In this document: piece after piece, positions 27,573-36,222 of the stretch
Position numbering within the stretch: the stretch's first letter is position 1
Layout of the letters: each line of letters starts with the position of its first letter
Assembly (NCBI GenBank): GCA_936914845.1
Contig: CAKZGE010000003.1
Location: forward strand, 372,001-436,000
Direction: 5' to 3'
Source of the DNA: an uncultured Chloracidobacterium sp.
GTDB taxonomy: Bacteria > Acidobacteriota > Blastocatellia > Pyrinomonadales > Pyrinomonadaceae
DNA length: 64,000 nucleotides
Translations under genes and position numbers: made by a program
Notes under the pieces: generated by a model
The model's database searches: none
Seen by the model: the letters and a program-made list of their open reading frames with translations, nothing else
What the model was told of the DNA's origin: nothing

Positions 27573-27880
27573 TCGGTTACAGATATCTCGGTCCGGCCGA
27601 AACAGAAGCAGCAGAAGCTTCTCTGTTTTACCAGCAAGAGGCAGATCTAGGCGATACTTTTTTAGATGAGCTGGAAGAAAGGATAAGTTTATTAAGGCGA
27701 CTGCCATTAAGCGGCACACCGATAGGTTCTCGTATTAGAAAGCTAACATTAACGAGATTCCCTTACAGCATAATATATTACGTTCACCAAGATAAGATCG
27801 TTATAGCCGCTGTTGCTCATCACAGAAGAAAACCCAATTACTGGAGCGACAGACTTAATGACCCGTCGCATCCAATGTAA
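27569..27880 (+). CDS. RelE/ParE-family toxin
   Basis: A 103-residue RelE/ParE-superfamily protein. The core motifs are EAEASLFYQQEADLGDTFLDEL in helix 1-2 and RIRKLTLTRFPYSIIYYV followed by VIAAVAHHRRKPNYW in the beta-sheet, where ParE-type proteins carry the R-x-F-P-Y-x-I-x-Y and VxAVxHxRRxPxYW signature. Paired with PF09720-type antitoxins, such toxins may act as mRNA interferases or on gyrase; which applies here is unknown. Confidence 0.85.
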   Translation: MIGYRYLGPAETEAAEASLFYQQEADLGDTFLDELEERISLLRRLPLSGTPIGSRIRKLTLTRFPYSIIYYVHQDKIVIAAVAHHRRKPNYWSDRLNDPSHPM

Positions 27881-27901
27881 AGGAGTCTAACCAAATCGTC
27901 G

Positions 27902-29068
27902 CTATTTTCCGCTCGTGATCAGTTTGGCGATGGTTTGCAGTTGCATGTTAGACGTGCCTTCGTAGATCGCTCCGATCTTGCTGTCTCGCCAAAATTTTTC
28001 AACCGGGTAATCTTTAACGTAACCGTAACCGCCGTAGAGTTCGATGGCTTTGCTTGAGACCTTTTCGGCGACGCGTGAAGTGTAAAGCTTGGCGATCGCG
28101 GCTTCCTTCAAAAAGCTTTTGCCGGCGTCCTTCAAACGTGCGGCGTTGTATGTCAGCAACCTTGCGGCTTCGATCTCGACCGCCATTTCGGCAAGCTGAA
28201 ATTGGACGACCTGAAAATTATTGATCGCCTGGCCGAATTGTTCGCGTTCGGCGGTGTATTTCAGAGCGGCTTCAAATGCGCCCTGAGCGATGCCGAGCAT
28301 TTGTGCGGCGATGCCGATACGGCCCTCGTTAAGCGTTTCGATGGAGACCTTATATCCCTTGCCGACCTCGCCCAATACATTCTCTTTCGGCACTTTGCAG
28401 TTATCGAAGATAAGCTCTGTGGTTGACGACGCGCGGATCCCAAGCTTGTCTTCTTTTTTGCCGACGCTAAAACCTTCAAAATCCTTTTCGACGATGAACG
28501 CCGTGATGCCTTTGTAACCTGCGTTTGCGTCGATGGTAGCAAAAACGATGAAGATGTCGGCTTCGTTGCCATTGGTGATCCACAGCTTTTGGCCGTTTAA
28601 CAGCCAGTGGTCGCCGTTGTCTTGTGCCTTGGTCTTCAAAGCAAACGCATCTGAGCCGGATGAAGCTTCGCTGAGAGCATAGGCACCGACCTTGCCCGAT
28701 GACATTTGGGTCAGATACTTCTGCTTCAATTCGTCGCTGCCCCATTTCATGAATGCGTTGGTGACGAGCGTGTTGTGGACATCAACAAAAACCGAAATGC
28801 TGGCGTCAACGCGGGCAAGTTCTTCGATAGCTAAAATGGCATTGAAAATGGTCGAACCGGCTCCGCCAAATTCTTCCGGTGATTCGATCGACATCAACCC
28901 CAGTTCAAAGCATTGCTTGATCAATTCCGGGTCGAGCTTGGCCGCATGCTCCATTGCCTCCACACGCGGACGCACCTCGCCCTCAGCAAATTCGCGAACA
29001 GATGCGCGAAATAATTCTTCTTCTTCGGATAATACGGTCAAAGCATTAAAAACGGTTGATGATGTCAT
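27902..29068 (-). CDS. Acyl-CoA dehydrogenase
   Basis: 388 residues from the ATG at 29068 (MTSSTVFNAL). The open frame runs on to 29365, but the extra part is not typical and would overlap the upstream intergenic region and the reading-frame extension of cydA. FAD enzyme of fatty-acid or branched-chain acyl-CoA oxidation. Family signatures are visible: ALSEASSGSDAFALKTKA (FAD-binding), QKLWITNG, and the C-terminal ELYGGYGYVKDYPVEKFWRDSKI with the catalytic Glu seen in the later IYEGTSNMQL. The length is normal. Substrate chain length is not readable. It is transcribed opposite to cydAB. Confidence 0.93.
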   Translation of the reverse strand: MTSSTVFNALTVLSEEEELFRASVREFAEGEVRPRVEAMEHAAKLDPELIKQCFELGLMSIESPEEFGGAGSTIFNAILAIEELARVDASISVFVDVHNTLVTNAFMKWGSDELKQKYLTQMSSGKVGAYALSEASSGSDAFALKTKAQDNGDHWLLNGQKLWITNGNEADIFIVFATIDANAGYKGITAFIVEKDFEGFSVGKKEDKLGIRASSTTELIFDNCKVPKENVLGEVGKGYKVSIETLNEGRIGIAAQMLGIAQGAFEAALKYTAEREQFGQAINNFQVVQFQLAEMAVEIEAARLLTYNAARLKDAGKSFLKEAAIAKLYTSRVAEKVSSKAIELYGGYGYVKDYPVEKFWRDSKIGAIYEGTSNMQLQTIAKLITSGK

Positions 29069-29386
29069 AATTGGTGAAATTCCTAAAACAAACGAAATAA
29101 AAAAATGTGATGTAAACATTATACCGAAAGATCGCATTCTGTCAGGTTGGGAGCATTGCAAAGGCCCGCGACTAAAAAAATTCGAAACAAACAGATCGCA
29201 AACAAAATACGTATTGCACGCTCGAGCAGGATAATATATAAATAATGCTAATTTATTGCCGAGCTGTTTATCATAGATGCTGATTTTCATGTCTGCGACC
29301 TCTGACCTACCATAAATATGGAAGCGGTTCAGACAGAGATGCCGCGAAATCAAGCATTTATACAACCTTTAGGTTGGAGGGAGCTA

Positions 29387-30847
29387 ATGGATCTAGACGT
29401 AGTTTTGCTATCTCGCATTCAATTCGCACTGACGATAATGTTTCATTACATTTTTCCGCCATTGTCGATCGGCTTAGGTGCCCTGCTTGTCTTTATGGAG
29501 GGAATGTATCTAAGAACGGGTGATAAACAATACGAGAATATGACCCGGTTTTTTACCAAGCTGTTTGCGGTAAATTTCGCACTTGGCGTGGCAAGCGGCA
29601 TTGTCATGGAATTTCAGTTCGGCACCAATTGGGCGACGTATTCGCGATTCGTTGGCGATGTCTTTGGCTCTGCGTTGGCGGCCGAGGGCATCTTTGCCTT
29701 CTTTCTGGAATCGGGGTTTTTAGCAGTGCTGGTATTCGGCTGGGACCGCGTTTCACCGAAGATGCACTTTTTTTCGACCATCATGGTGTCGCTCGGTTCG
29801 ATCTTTTCAGCAGTATGGATCGTCGTCGCAAATTCGTGGCAGCAGACGCCGGCCGGCTTCCACATTGTTGGCGAAGGCGTAAATGCTCGGGCGGAGATCG
29901 TCGATTTTTGGGCGATGGTATTTAATCCGTCATCGATGCACCGCCTCGGACACGTACTATTGGGAGCTTTTATTTTGGGCGGGTTCTTTGTGATGAGTAT
30001 TACGGCGTGGTACATCATCAAAGGCAGGCATCTAGAGCTAGCCAAAAAGGCATTTACGTTCGGGCTTGTTTTTGCTTCTGTCACATCTTTGCTCGCTCTT
30101 TTTTCCGGTCATTCACAGGCGAAAAAGGTATCTGAGACACAGCCGGCAAAACTAGCTGCCTTAGAGGGCCATTTTGCTTCCAATGGCGGCGGGGCCGATC
30201 TTTGGCTATTTGGAATACCGGACGAAAACGAGCAGCGAGTAAAATACGGGCTGGCGATACCCGGCGGTCTGAGCCTTTTGCTGCACAGCGACCCGACCGC
30301 TCCTGTAACCGCACTCGATGCATTTCCGAAAGAAGATCGGCCGCCGGTCAAGATCACATTTTACAGTTACCACATAATGATCGCTTTTGGAGTTTTCGCC
30401 ATTCTGCTTACACTTTACGGTTTGTGGGCGAGATTCATACGAAAGAATATCTTTGAAAAACGCTGGTTAATGTGGATCTTCGTATTTGCGGTGCTCGGAG
30501 CTTATGCCGCTAACCAAGCCGGGTGGATAGCTGCCGAAGTTGGCCGTCAACCGTGGGTAGTTTATGGGCTTCTGCGAACATCTGACGCAATATCCAAAGC
30601 GGTCATCGGCGAACAGGTTCTGATCTCTATCGTAATGTTCTCGGTCGTATATCTTCTATTGTTCGCCGTTTGGGTCTTCGTTATGAACAGTAAAATTCAG
30701 CATGGCCCGGAAGACACAGCGGTCATACCACCGGATACGGAACCCGGCGGCCTTATCGAAGCGGCGGCTAGGTTGGCAAACCCGGCGGGCTATTCTATGA
30801 CGCTCGGCCGACAAGATGACGTGGAAACCCAGCTGGAAAGAGAGTAA
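29387..30847 (+). CDS. cydA: Cytochrome bd quinol oxidase subunit I
   Basis: About 486 residues from the ATG at 29387 (MDLDVVLLSRIQFA) with GGAGGGA just upstream. The frame extends to 29318, but that part is not conserved in CydA. The first helix has SRIQFALTIMFHYIFPP with the high-spin heme ligand His. About nine membrane segments follow, and the conserved GRQPWVVYGLLRTSDA motif is present. With CydB it oxidises quinol and reduces oxygen to water in the inner membrane without pumping protons. The quinol loop appears short. Confidence 0.95.
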   Translation: MDLDVVLLSRIQFALTIMFHYIFPPLSIGLGALLVFMEGMYLRTGDKQYENMTRFFTKLFAVNFALGVASGIVMEFQFGTNWATYSRFVGDVFGSALAAEGIFAFFLESGFLAVLVFGWDRVSPKMHFFSTIMVSLGSIFSAVWIVVANSWQQTPAGFHIVGEGVNARAEIVDFWAMVFNPSSMHRLGHVLLGAFILGGFFVMSITAWYIIKGRHLELAKKAFTFGLVFASVTSLLALFSGHSQAKKVSETQPAKLAALEGHFASNGGGADLWLFGIPDENEQRVKYGLAIPGGLSLLLHSDPTAPVTALDAFPKEDRPPVKITFYSYHIMIAFGVFAILLTLYGLWARFIRKNIFEKRWLMWIFVFAVLGAYAANQAGWIAAEVGRQPWVVYGLLRTSDAISKAVIGEQVLISIVMFSVVYLLLFAVWVFVMNSKIQHGPEDTAVIPPDTEPGGLIEAAARLANPAGYSMTLGRQDDVETQLERE

Positions 30848-30866
30848 GCAGGAGGAAAAGAACATC

Positions 30867-31883
30867 ATGGATCTAAATATCATTTGGTTTGGACTTCTCG
30901 GCGTGCTATTAGCCGGCTACGCTATTTTGGACGGGTTCGATCTTGGTGTCGGCATTCTGCACCTTTTTGCCAAAGACGACAATGAAAGGCGGATCTTTAT
31001 GAATTCGATCGGCCCATTGTGGGACGGAAACGAAGTTTGGCTGGTAACATTTGGCGGGGCATTGTTCGCAACGATGCCGCATGCCTACGCGACGGCGTTT
31101 TCGGGCTTCTATTTGGCATTTATGCTGCTGCTCTGTTGTTTGATATTTCGGGCGGTCTCAATGGAATTTCGCAGCAAGGCAAAATGGGGCTGGTGGCGAA
31201 AAATGTGGGACGTGTCGTTCTTCGCGGCATCGGCGGTGGCGACGCTTTTGTTCGGCGTGGCGGTCGGCAATTCGATCCGCGGCATACCCATTGGAAATGA
31301 TATGGAATTTGCCGGAACGTTTTTCGGCCTGCTCAATCCGTATTCGATCTTAGTCGGCGTATTCGCCGTGGCTTTGTTTGCGATGCACGGTTCGATCTAT
31401 CTCTACCTGAAGACCGAAGGTACCTTGCAGGAACGTATCAGGCACTGGATGTGGACAACATTCGGGGTGTTCATGGTTCTTTATATGCTGACGACCATCG
31501 TAACGCTGATATCCCTGCCCCAAGTGACAAAGAATTTTGAGACAATGCCCGCAGCGTGGTTGGCGGTGCTTTTAAATGTACTTGCGATCGCGAATATTCC
31601 GCGGGCAATATATCTGGGCAAACCGTTCTATGCCTTTGTTTCATCAAGTTTGACGATAGCGGCTCTTGTTTTCCTTTTTGGCATGGCCCTTTTCCCAAAT
31701 CTGATCGTTTCAAGCATCGATCCGGCTTATAGCCTAAACATCTACAATGCCGCATCTTCGCAAAAAACGCTCGGCATCGGCCTGATCATCGTTATTATCG
31801 GATTTCCGATCGTGCTGACATATACCGCGATCGTCTATTGGGTCTTTCGCGGCAAAGTCCAATTGGGGAATTTCAGCTATTGA
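30867..31883 (+). CDS. cydB: Cytochrome bd quinol oxidase subunit II
   Basis: About 338 residues from the ATG at 30867 (MDLNIIWFGLLGV) with AGGAGGA upstream. It begins 19 bases after the cydA stop and is clearly the same operon. The N-terminal motif GYAILDGFDLGVGILH and WDGNEVWLVTFGG are CydB hallmarks. About eight membrane spans are predicted from hydrophobicity. No small cydX-like gene is visible after it. Confidence 0.95.
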   Translation: MDLNIIWFGLLGVLLAGYAILDGFDLGVGILHLFAKDDNERRIFMNSIGPLWDGNEVWLVTFGGALFATMPHAYATAFSGFYLAFMLLLCCLIFRAVSMEFRSKAKWGWWRKMWDVSFFAASAVATLLFGVAVGNSIRGIPIGNDMEFAGTFFGLLNPYSILVGVFAVALFAMHGSIYLYLKTEGTLQERIRHWMWTTFGVFMVLYMLTTIVTLISLPQVTKNFETMPAAWLAVLLNVLAIANIPRAIYLGKPFYAFVSSSLTIAALVFLFGMALFPNLIVSSIDPAYSLNIYNAASSQKTLGIGLIIVIIGFPIVLTYTAIVYWVFRGKVQLGNFSY

Positions 31884-31889
31884 TAACGA

Positions 31890-31909
31890 GGCCTTTTAAG
31901 CTAAAGGCC
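31890..31909. terminator. Hairpin between convergent cydB and transferase genes
   Basis: GGCCTTT (31890-31896) pairs perfectly with AAAGGCC (31903-31909) around a six-base loop, between the 3' ends of two converging genes. There is no long T-tract on either side, so termination is plausible but unproven. Confidence 0.4.
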
Positions 31910-31910
31910 C

Positions 31911-32573
31911 TTATCGATCTTCTGCAAACGGTCGCCAACTGCCGTTCCAATCGTAAAATTCGGTAGCGGCAAACCGTTTTTTGTAGTCGTAGAAAGAATT
32001 GCCTGCGTAGCAATAGCCTTGATAGTAGAACCGGCGGCCCGTCGCGTGGGCAAATTCGATCTCTTTGAGCATTGTAAAATTGCCAAGTCCGCGGACGGCT
32101 TCGCCGGGTTCAAACATTGCGTAGATACCCGAAACAGATTCGGCCGCGACGTCAAAAAAGCTAGCCGCCAACGGCTTTCCGTTAAGAGCGACAAGCATCA
32201 TTCTTACATCACAAGGCACGCCGGCGAACGGAGAGATGATAGATTCGAGGGTTTCCGGCCGGCCTTCTGAAAATCGCATTCGATGACGATCAAAAAGCGA
32301 GCGTATCTCGGCGTTCAGATCCGCAGGCCCGATAGAGATCGATAGATCGCCGTTTTTTCGAATATTTCGCCGCTGTCCTTTGGAACGGAAAAAATTTGCT
32401 GTGCGTATTCGCAGCGGAATGACCCGGCGAATTTCGTTATTGTAAGTATTATGGCTGTAGCGAAAAAAATTATTGCCGAAATGCCGCCAGCCTTCGGCAA
32501 GCAGAAGATCAAGTTCTATTGCCGAAACGCGTTCGGCAGAAAACTCTTCGAAGATGAATTTTTCGCCGTCCAT
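31911..32573 (-). CDS. Arginyl/leucyl-tRNA-protein transferase homologue (Ate1/Bpt type)
   Basis: A 220-residue protein related to Ate1/Bpt, which add Arg or Leu to protein N-termini and so create N-degrons for ClpS. The C-terminal GNAT-like part is clear: FTMLKEIEFAHATGRRFYYQGYCYAG then SFYDYKKRF. The middle has IPLRIRTANFFRSKGQRR, matching the P-x-R-I-x-x-x-x-F-x-x-S-K-x-Q-x-R segment of Bpt. The N-terminal cysteines that family members use (PHCxxCxxC and a CSYLP-like site) are absent; the equivalent region reads RYSHNTYNNEIRR. Function is likely but specificity is unknown. Confidence 0.72.
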   Translation of the reverse strand: MDGEKFIFEEFSAERVSAIELDLLLAEGWRHFGNNFFRYSHNTYNNEIRRVIPLRIRTANFFRSKGQRRNIRKNGDLSISIGPADLNAEIRSLFDRHRMRFSEGRPETLESIISPFAGVPCDVRMMLVALNGKPLAASFFDVAAESVSGIYAMFEPGEAVRGLGNFTMLKEIEFAHATGRRFYYQGYCYAGNSFYDYKKRFAATEFYDWNGSWRPFAEDR

Positions 32574-32582
32574 CGTCGGCTT

Positions 32583-32876
32583 TTACCAATTTACGCTGCC
32601 TTCTTTGCTAGTGTCGATCTGCGCGATATCAACGCCTTCGTCAAAAAAGAAGATCTTCATCTGATCAAAAAGAAACTGGTGTGAATCCGGGTTTGAAACA
32701 TCAAGCCCGAAATGGTTGATGAGCTGCTTTTGTTTTTGCTGCCATTCGCCCCAACATTCTTTGCAGACCTCAGCAGCCACACGCTGGCCAAGTTCTGTCG
32801 GGATAGGGGCATAACCGAGCGGTTCGCCTTTTTGCCCGCAACGGACACATTTGAACTTATCACTAAAAATTCCCAT
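32583..32876 (-). CDS. YggX-like Fe(II)-trafficking family protein with N-terminal CxxC
   Basis: A 97-residue protein. Residues about 20-80 match the YggX family (PELGxRI...KEAWxxWxxxQxxLINxxxLxxxDPxxxxFLxxQMxxFFF), here as PTELGQRVAAEVCKECWGEW and NHFGLDVSNPDSHQFLFDQM. YggX proteins protect Fe-S clusters from oxidation. Unlike E. coli YggX, it has KCVRCGQKG near the start and CKEC in the helix, giving a possible four-cysteine metal site. It lies 9 bases upstream of the transferase gene and is probably co-transcribed with it. Confidence 0.75.
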   Translation of the reverse strand: MGIFSDKFKCVRCGQKGEPLGYAPIPTELGQRVAAEVCKECWGEWQQKQKQLINHFGLDVSNPDSHQFLFDQMKIFFFDEGVDIAQIDTSKEGSVNW

Positions 32877-32970
32877 AGCAGAATTTTATCATATCCGGTC
32901 ACTTGAATGGATAGGCCTGATTGGCGAAAACGACCGACACCTGTTAACAACGCGGACGCCGCCGCCGGCT

Positions 32971-33429
32971 TTACCGTCCTCTCTCCGCACGTTCGATCGC
33001 GGCCAGCACTTCGCTATCAGACGGTTTGAAAAGGCTGACGGCCTGAGCTTTGCTGTAGGCGATCCGGCCCTTTTTATCGATGACGACGACGCCGCGGGCG
33101 GAGCGGCCGGGCAGCCAGCTTTTCATTCCGTACATCTCCGAGACCTTGCGGTCCGTATCGGCCAAAAGATTCAGCGGTAATTGCTTTTGTTCAGCAAAAT
33201 CCCGGTGCGATTCAACGGAATCCGTCGAGATGCCGACGACCTCCGCCCCTGTTGCTTGATAGTCAGACCAATGGTCTCGTACCGAACAAAGCTGAGCTGT
33301 GCAAACAGGTGTATTGTCGCCCGGATAAAACAGCAGCACCACCGTGTGTCCAATGTAATTACTCAGCTTCCAATCTTGGCCATTGCTGTCCTGTAAAGTG
33401 AAATCCGGTGCAGTGTCGCCTGTCTTCAT
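32971..33429 (-). CDS. bcp: Peroxiredoxin, BCP/AhpC-TSA type
   Basis: About 152 residues from the ATG at 33429 (MKTGDTAPDFTLQD); the frame continues to 33477. The peroxidatic Cys is in PGDNTPVCTAQLCSVRD, with a second Cys five residues later, the spacing of atypical two-Cys BCP enzymes. The fold motifs VVLLFYPGD and GVVVIDKKGRI are present. It reduces hydrogen peroxide and organic peroxides in the cytoplasm with thioredoxin. The usual PCTKEx (Cys-Thr) site here reads PVCTAQ, which is normal. Confidence 0.88.
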   Translation of the reverse strand: MKTGDTAPDFTLQDSNGQDWKLSNYIGHTVVLLFYPGDNTPVCTAQLCSVRDHWSDYQATGAEVVGISTDSVESHRDFAEQKQLPLNLLADTDRKVSEMYGMKSWLPGRSARGVVVIDKKGRIAYSKAQAVSLFKPSDSEVLAAIERAERGR

Positions 33430-33483
33430 AATTGTCGTTCCGTCCTTAAAATCAAGAACATCTCCTATGTGCTGCAAGATAGC

Positions 33484-34518
33484 TCAATCGCATATAAAGT
33501 CTCTGATATCTCTGAAAGGTTTGTCTTTGTCGTTGAAATCCGGCCGGTAGTAATAAGAGGCGGATTCATATTCCTGCATAAAGCCTTCTTCGATGCCGAG
33601 ATCTTCCAAAAGAGATACGGCCTCGAACCATTCGCCTTCCGAGATCCGTCTTGAAAGTAGGATGTAGCGGTCGTCTGTTGCCGCCTTATTTGCGGCGTAA
33701 TATTGTGCCATAAGCGAAATGGCCGTTTTCGGGCCGAGCTCGTCGCGTATCCAACGCAGATTTTCGCCGAGATCGGCAATGTCATTGGGTAGAACGAGCA
33801 GACGGATCAGCAGGCCGCGTTGCAAAAGGCCTGTGTCCCCAAAAATGAGTCGATCGCCCATTTGCCGAAACATTTCCTTTATGGCCGCGCGTGCGTACGT
33901 CGGGTAATCTCTGACCTTGGAAAACTCAAGGCCCGCGGCGGCGTCGGCATATTTCAGGTCCGGTAAGTATATATCGACAATGCCATCAAGCAGTTTCAAC
34001 ACCTCGACCGAATCGTAGGCATTGGTGTTATAGACAATAGGCAGCCGCAGGCCGTTTTCGGCCGCGATCAAGATCGCACGCGCCATTTGCGGAACAAAAT
34101 GGGTCGGCGAGACAAAGCCGATGTTGTGGCAACCGCGACCTTGCAGCTCGAGCATCATTTCGGCGAGGCGTTCGTGGGTCACCTCGTTCTTTTTTTGCTC
34201 ACGCCATGTTTGCGATATTTGAAAATTCTGACAATAGACACAGCGGAGGTTGCAGTTTCCAAAGAAAATGTTTCCGGCGCCTTGGGTTCCGGCTAGGACC
34301 GGTTCTTCGCCGAAATGGGCCGTGTAAGAAGAAACGATAGGCAGCCGGCCCGAATAGCACGCGGCTATCTCGTCAACGAGCCGGTTGTTTCCGCAATCTT
34401 TCGGACATATCGTGCATTTCGCCAAAAGCGCTTCCAGCTGCTCAACCCTGGCTTTCAGGCGATTCTCCCGCAGGAGCACCTGATGCCCGGGAACGTATGC
34501 GTCGTCTTCCATGAACAT
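33484..34518 (-). CDS. PflX-type radical SAM protein (COG1313)
   Basis: A 344-residue radical SAM protein. The cluster motif is GNCNLRCVYCQNFQIS (CxxxCxxC). An upstream cysteine region, CTICPKDCGNNR, is characteristic of the PflX/COG1313 group, and the middle motifs GCHNIGFVSPTHFVPQ, LPIVYNTNAYDSVEVL and DIYLPDLKYAD complete the match. The biological substrate of this group is unknown. Its start overlaps the 3' end of the DUF2721 gene by 77 bases in another frame. The start is supported by conservation of the N-terminal helix before the first Cys. Confidence 0.87.
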   Translation of the reverse strand: MFMEDDAYVPGHQVLLRENRLKARVEQLEALLAKCTICPKDCGNNRLVDEIAACYSGRLPIVSSYTAHFGEEPVLAGTQGAGNIFFGNCNLRCVYCQNFQISQTWREQKKNEVTHERLAEMMLELQGRGCHNIGFVSPTHFVPQMARAILIAAENGLRLPIVYNTNAYDSVEVLKLLDGIVDIYLPDLKYADAAAGLEFSKVRDYPTYARAAIKEMFRQMGDRLIFGDTGLLQRGLLIRLLVLPNDIADLGENLRWIRDELGPKTAISLMAQYYAANKAATDDRYILLSRRISEGEWFEAVSLLEDLGIEEGFMQEYESASYYYRPDFNDKDKPFRDIRDFICD

Positions 34519-35068
34519 TGTATGTATATTTGCTGACCACTTCTTTGGGCGCTAAAGTTTTCGCCAAAACCCAAGTGAAATCCATTTCCGCGTTAACGGT
34601 TGCCGTCGCCATACGCGTTTCCCGCAGCATCAGCACACTTCCGTAAAAAAGGTACATGATGCCGACGACTCCGACCGGTATCGGCATCCACCAATATATG
34701 CCGAAAATACCGACGACGGCAATGGTCACGCTGGTCAGCACAAAAAAGCCTAACCCGTAATAGAACATGCCCATCGCTTTTTGCAGAATGCGGGCACGGC
34801 TCGTGACCTTGTCCAAAAGAGCCACGACCGTGTCAACCCTTTTTTCGTAAAGCGGAACGGTACTTTTATCTACGACTACGATCAATTCGCTGAGCCTTTG
34901 TTCAAGATCGCGGACACGATCGACAACGCGGCCAAGACGCGTAGAGGTTGAAAGCACCAACGAACCCGTGGCAGAGATCAGCAGCGCCGGGGTGATCATT
35001 GCCGTCAGAAATTCGATTGTCGAATTCAGAGCTTGTGGATTTACGTTTACAAGATCGCCAGATGCCAT
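34442..35068 (-). CDS. DUF2721 membrane protein
   Basis: About 208 residues from the ATG at 35068 (MASGDLVNVNPQ); an upstream ATG (MAVGKGRLF) nine codons earlier is also possible. DUF2721 features: an N-terminal membrane segment with LTAMITPALLISATGSLVLS, RLGRVVDRVRDLEQRL, then two further membrane segments (VLTSVTIAVVGIFGIYWW). The basic tail (GRRRIRSRAS) overlaps the next gene. No function is known for the family. Confidence 0.75.
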   Translation of the reverse strand: MASGDLVNVNPQALNSTIEFLTAMITPALLISATGSLVLSTSTRLGRVVDRVRDLEQRLSELIVVVDKSTVPLYEKRVDTVVALLDKVTSRARILQKAMGMFYYGLGFFVLTSVTIAVVGIFGIYWWMPIPVGVVGIMYLFYGSVLMLRETRMATATVNAEMDFTWVLAKTLAPKEVVSKYTYNVHGRRRIRSRASGAPAGESPESQG

Positions 35069-35228
35069 AAATAACCGTCCTTTTCCTACAGCCATTTTAC
35101 CCGAACAACGCCATTTGGCAATTACATCGCCTGTGGATAACTTTTTGCGTAAATTTTGAATCGGCCGAATTTGTCGATACTGTAATGCCGGATAGAATAA
35201 TACGATAGTAGCCACGGAAAAAGATCGT

Positions 35229-36218
35229 ATGAACAGAAATATCAACGGCAAAGTTATCACGCTCCGCTGCGAAAGCCGCGTTCTTAGCAATAATACACCC
35301 GGCGACCCGGCAGTTCGTGATGTTCTGGCATATCTTCCGCCGGGATATGAAGACGGTGGTTCGGAAAGATTTCCGGTCGTTTATTGTCTTTCGGGTTTTG
35401 CCGGCCGCGGACAGATGATGGTGAATGACGATCCATTCTCGCCGAATTTGGTACAGAGTCTCGACCGCATGATCGTTAATGGTAATGTTCGACCGATGAT
35501 CGCCGTCATGCCCGATTGTTTTACATATTACGGCGGTTCGCAATACCTAAATTCAACTGCTACAGGCAATTACGAGGATCATTTGGCGTTTGAGATAACG
35601 GCCTTTATTGACGAAAATCTGCGAACCGTAGCCGGCAGCAATGGACGTGCGGTAATGGGAAAATCCTCCGGCGGCTATGGAGCTTTGATCATGGGCATGA
35701 GGCACGCCGATATTTTCGGCTTGGTTTGTTCGATCAGCGGTGATGCATATTTCGAGCATTGCTATCAACCGGACATTCCCAAAGCATTTCGGGTGATAAA
35801 GGGCGATCCGACAGCTTTTATGAAACGATTCTGGCAGGCGGAAAAGAAAAAGAAAGAAGATTTCGCGGGGCTGAATATGATCGGAATGAGCGCTTGCTAT
35901 TCACCGAACGGCTCCGGTTTCGATCTGCCTTTTGATCTGGAAACAGGCGAATTGCGGCCGGACATCTGGGAAAAATGGCTTAAAAACGATCCCGTAAGAC
36001 TTGTGGAAAACTCTGTGGAAAACCTAAAAAGCCTTCGTTTGCTTTTTATCGATGCGGGAAAACGAGATGAATTCGCTCTCGACCTCGGTGCCCGCATATT
36101 AAGCCGGAACTTGAAGCGGCACAATGTACCGCACATCCACGAAGAATTCGATGACGGACATTTCAACATTTCCTATCGATATGCCCGCTCGCTCGAACTT
36201 ATCTCGGAGAACTTTTGA
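35229..36218 (+). CDS. Esterase, D-family alpha/beta hydrolase (PF00756 type)
   Basis: A 329-residue esterase. The nucleophile is in AVMGKSSGGYGALIM (Ser of GxSxG-like GKSSGG). The acid is probably in FIDAGKRDEF and the His in FDDGHFNISYRY, in normal order. Family members include S-formylglutathione hydrolase, enterochelin esterase and antigen 85. No signal peptide is seen, so it is likely cytoplasmic and the substrate is unknown. It converges on the HdeD-like gene with a 4-base gap. Confidence 0.82.
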   Translation: MNRNINGKVITLRCESRVLSNNTPGDPAVRDVLAYLPPGYEDGGSERFPVVYCLSGFAGRGQMMVNDDPFSPNLVQSLDRMIVNGNVRPMIAVMPDCFTYYGGSQYLNSTATGNYEDHLAFEITAFIDENLRTVAGSNGRAVMGKSSGGYGALIMGMRHADIFGLVCSISGDAYFEHCYQPDIPKAFRVIKGDPTAFMKRFWQAEKKKKEDFAGLNMIGMSACYSPNGSGFDLPFDLETGELRPDIWEKWLKNDPVRLVENSVENLKSLRLLFIDAGKRDEFALDLGARILSRNLKRHNVPHIHEEFDDGHFNISYRYARSLELISENF

Positions 36219-36222
36219 TCGT

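Noticed and set aside
29069..29365. N-terminal extension of the acyl-CoA dehydrogenase
   Set aside because: The extra 99 residues are not family-like and the ATG at 29068 gives the normal length.
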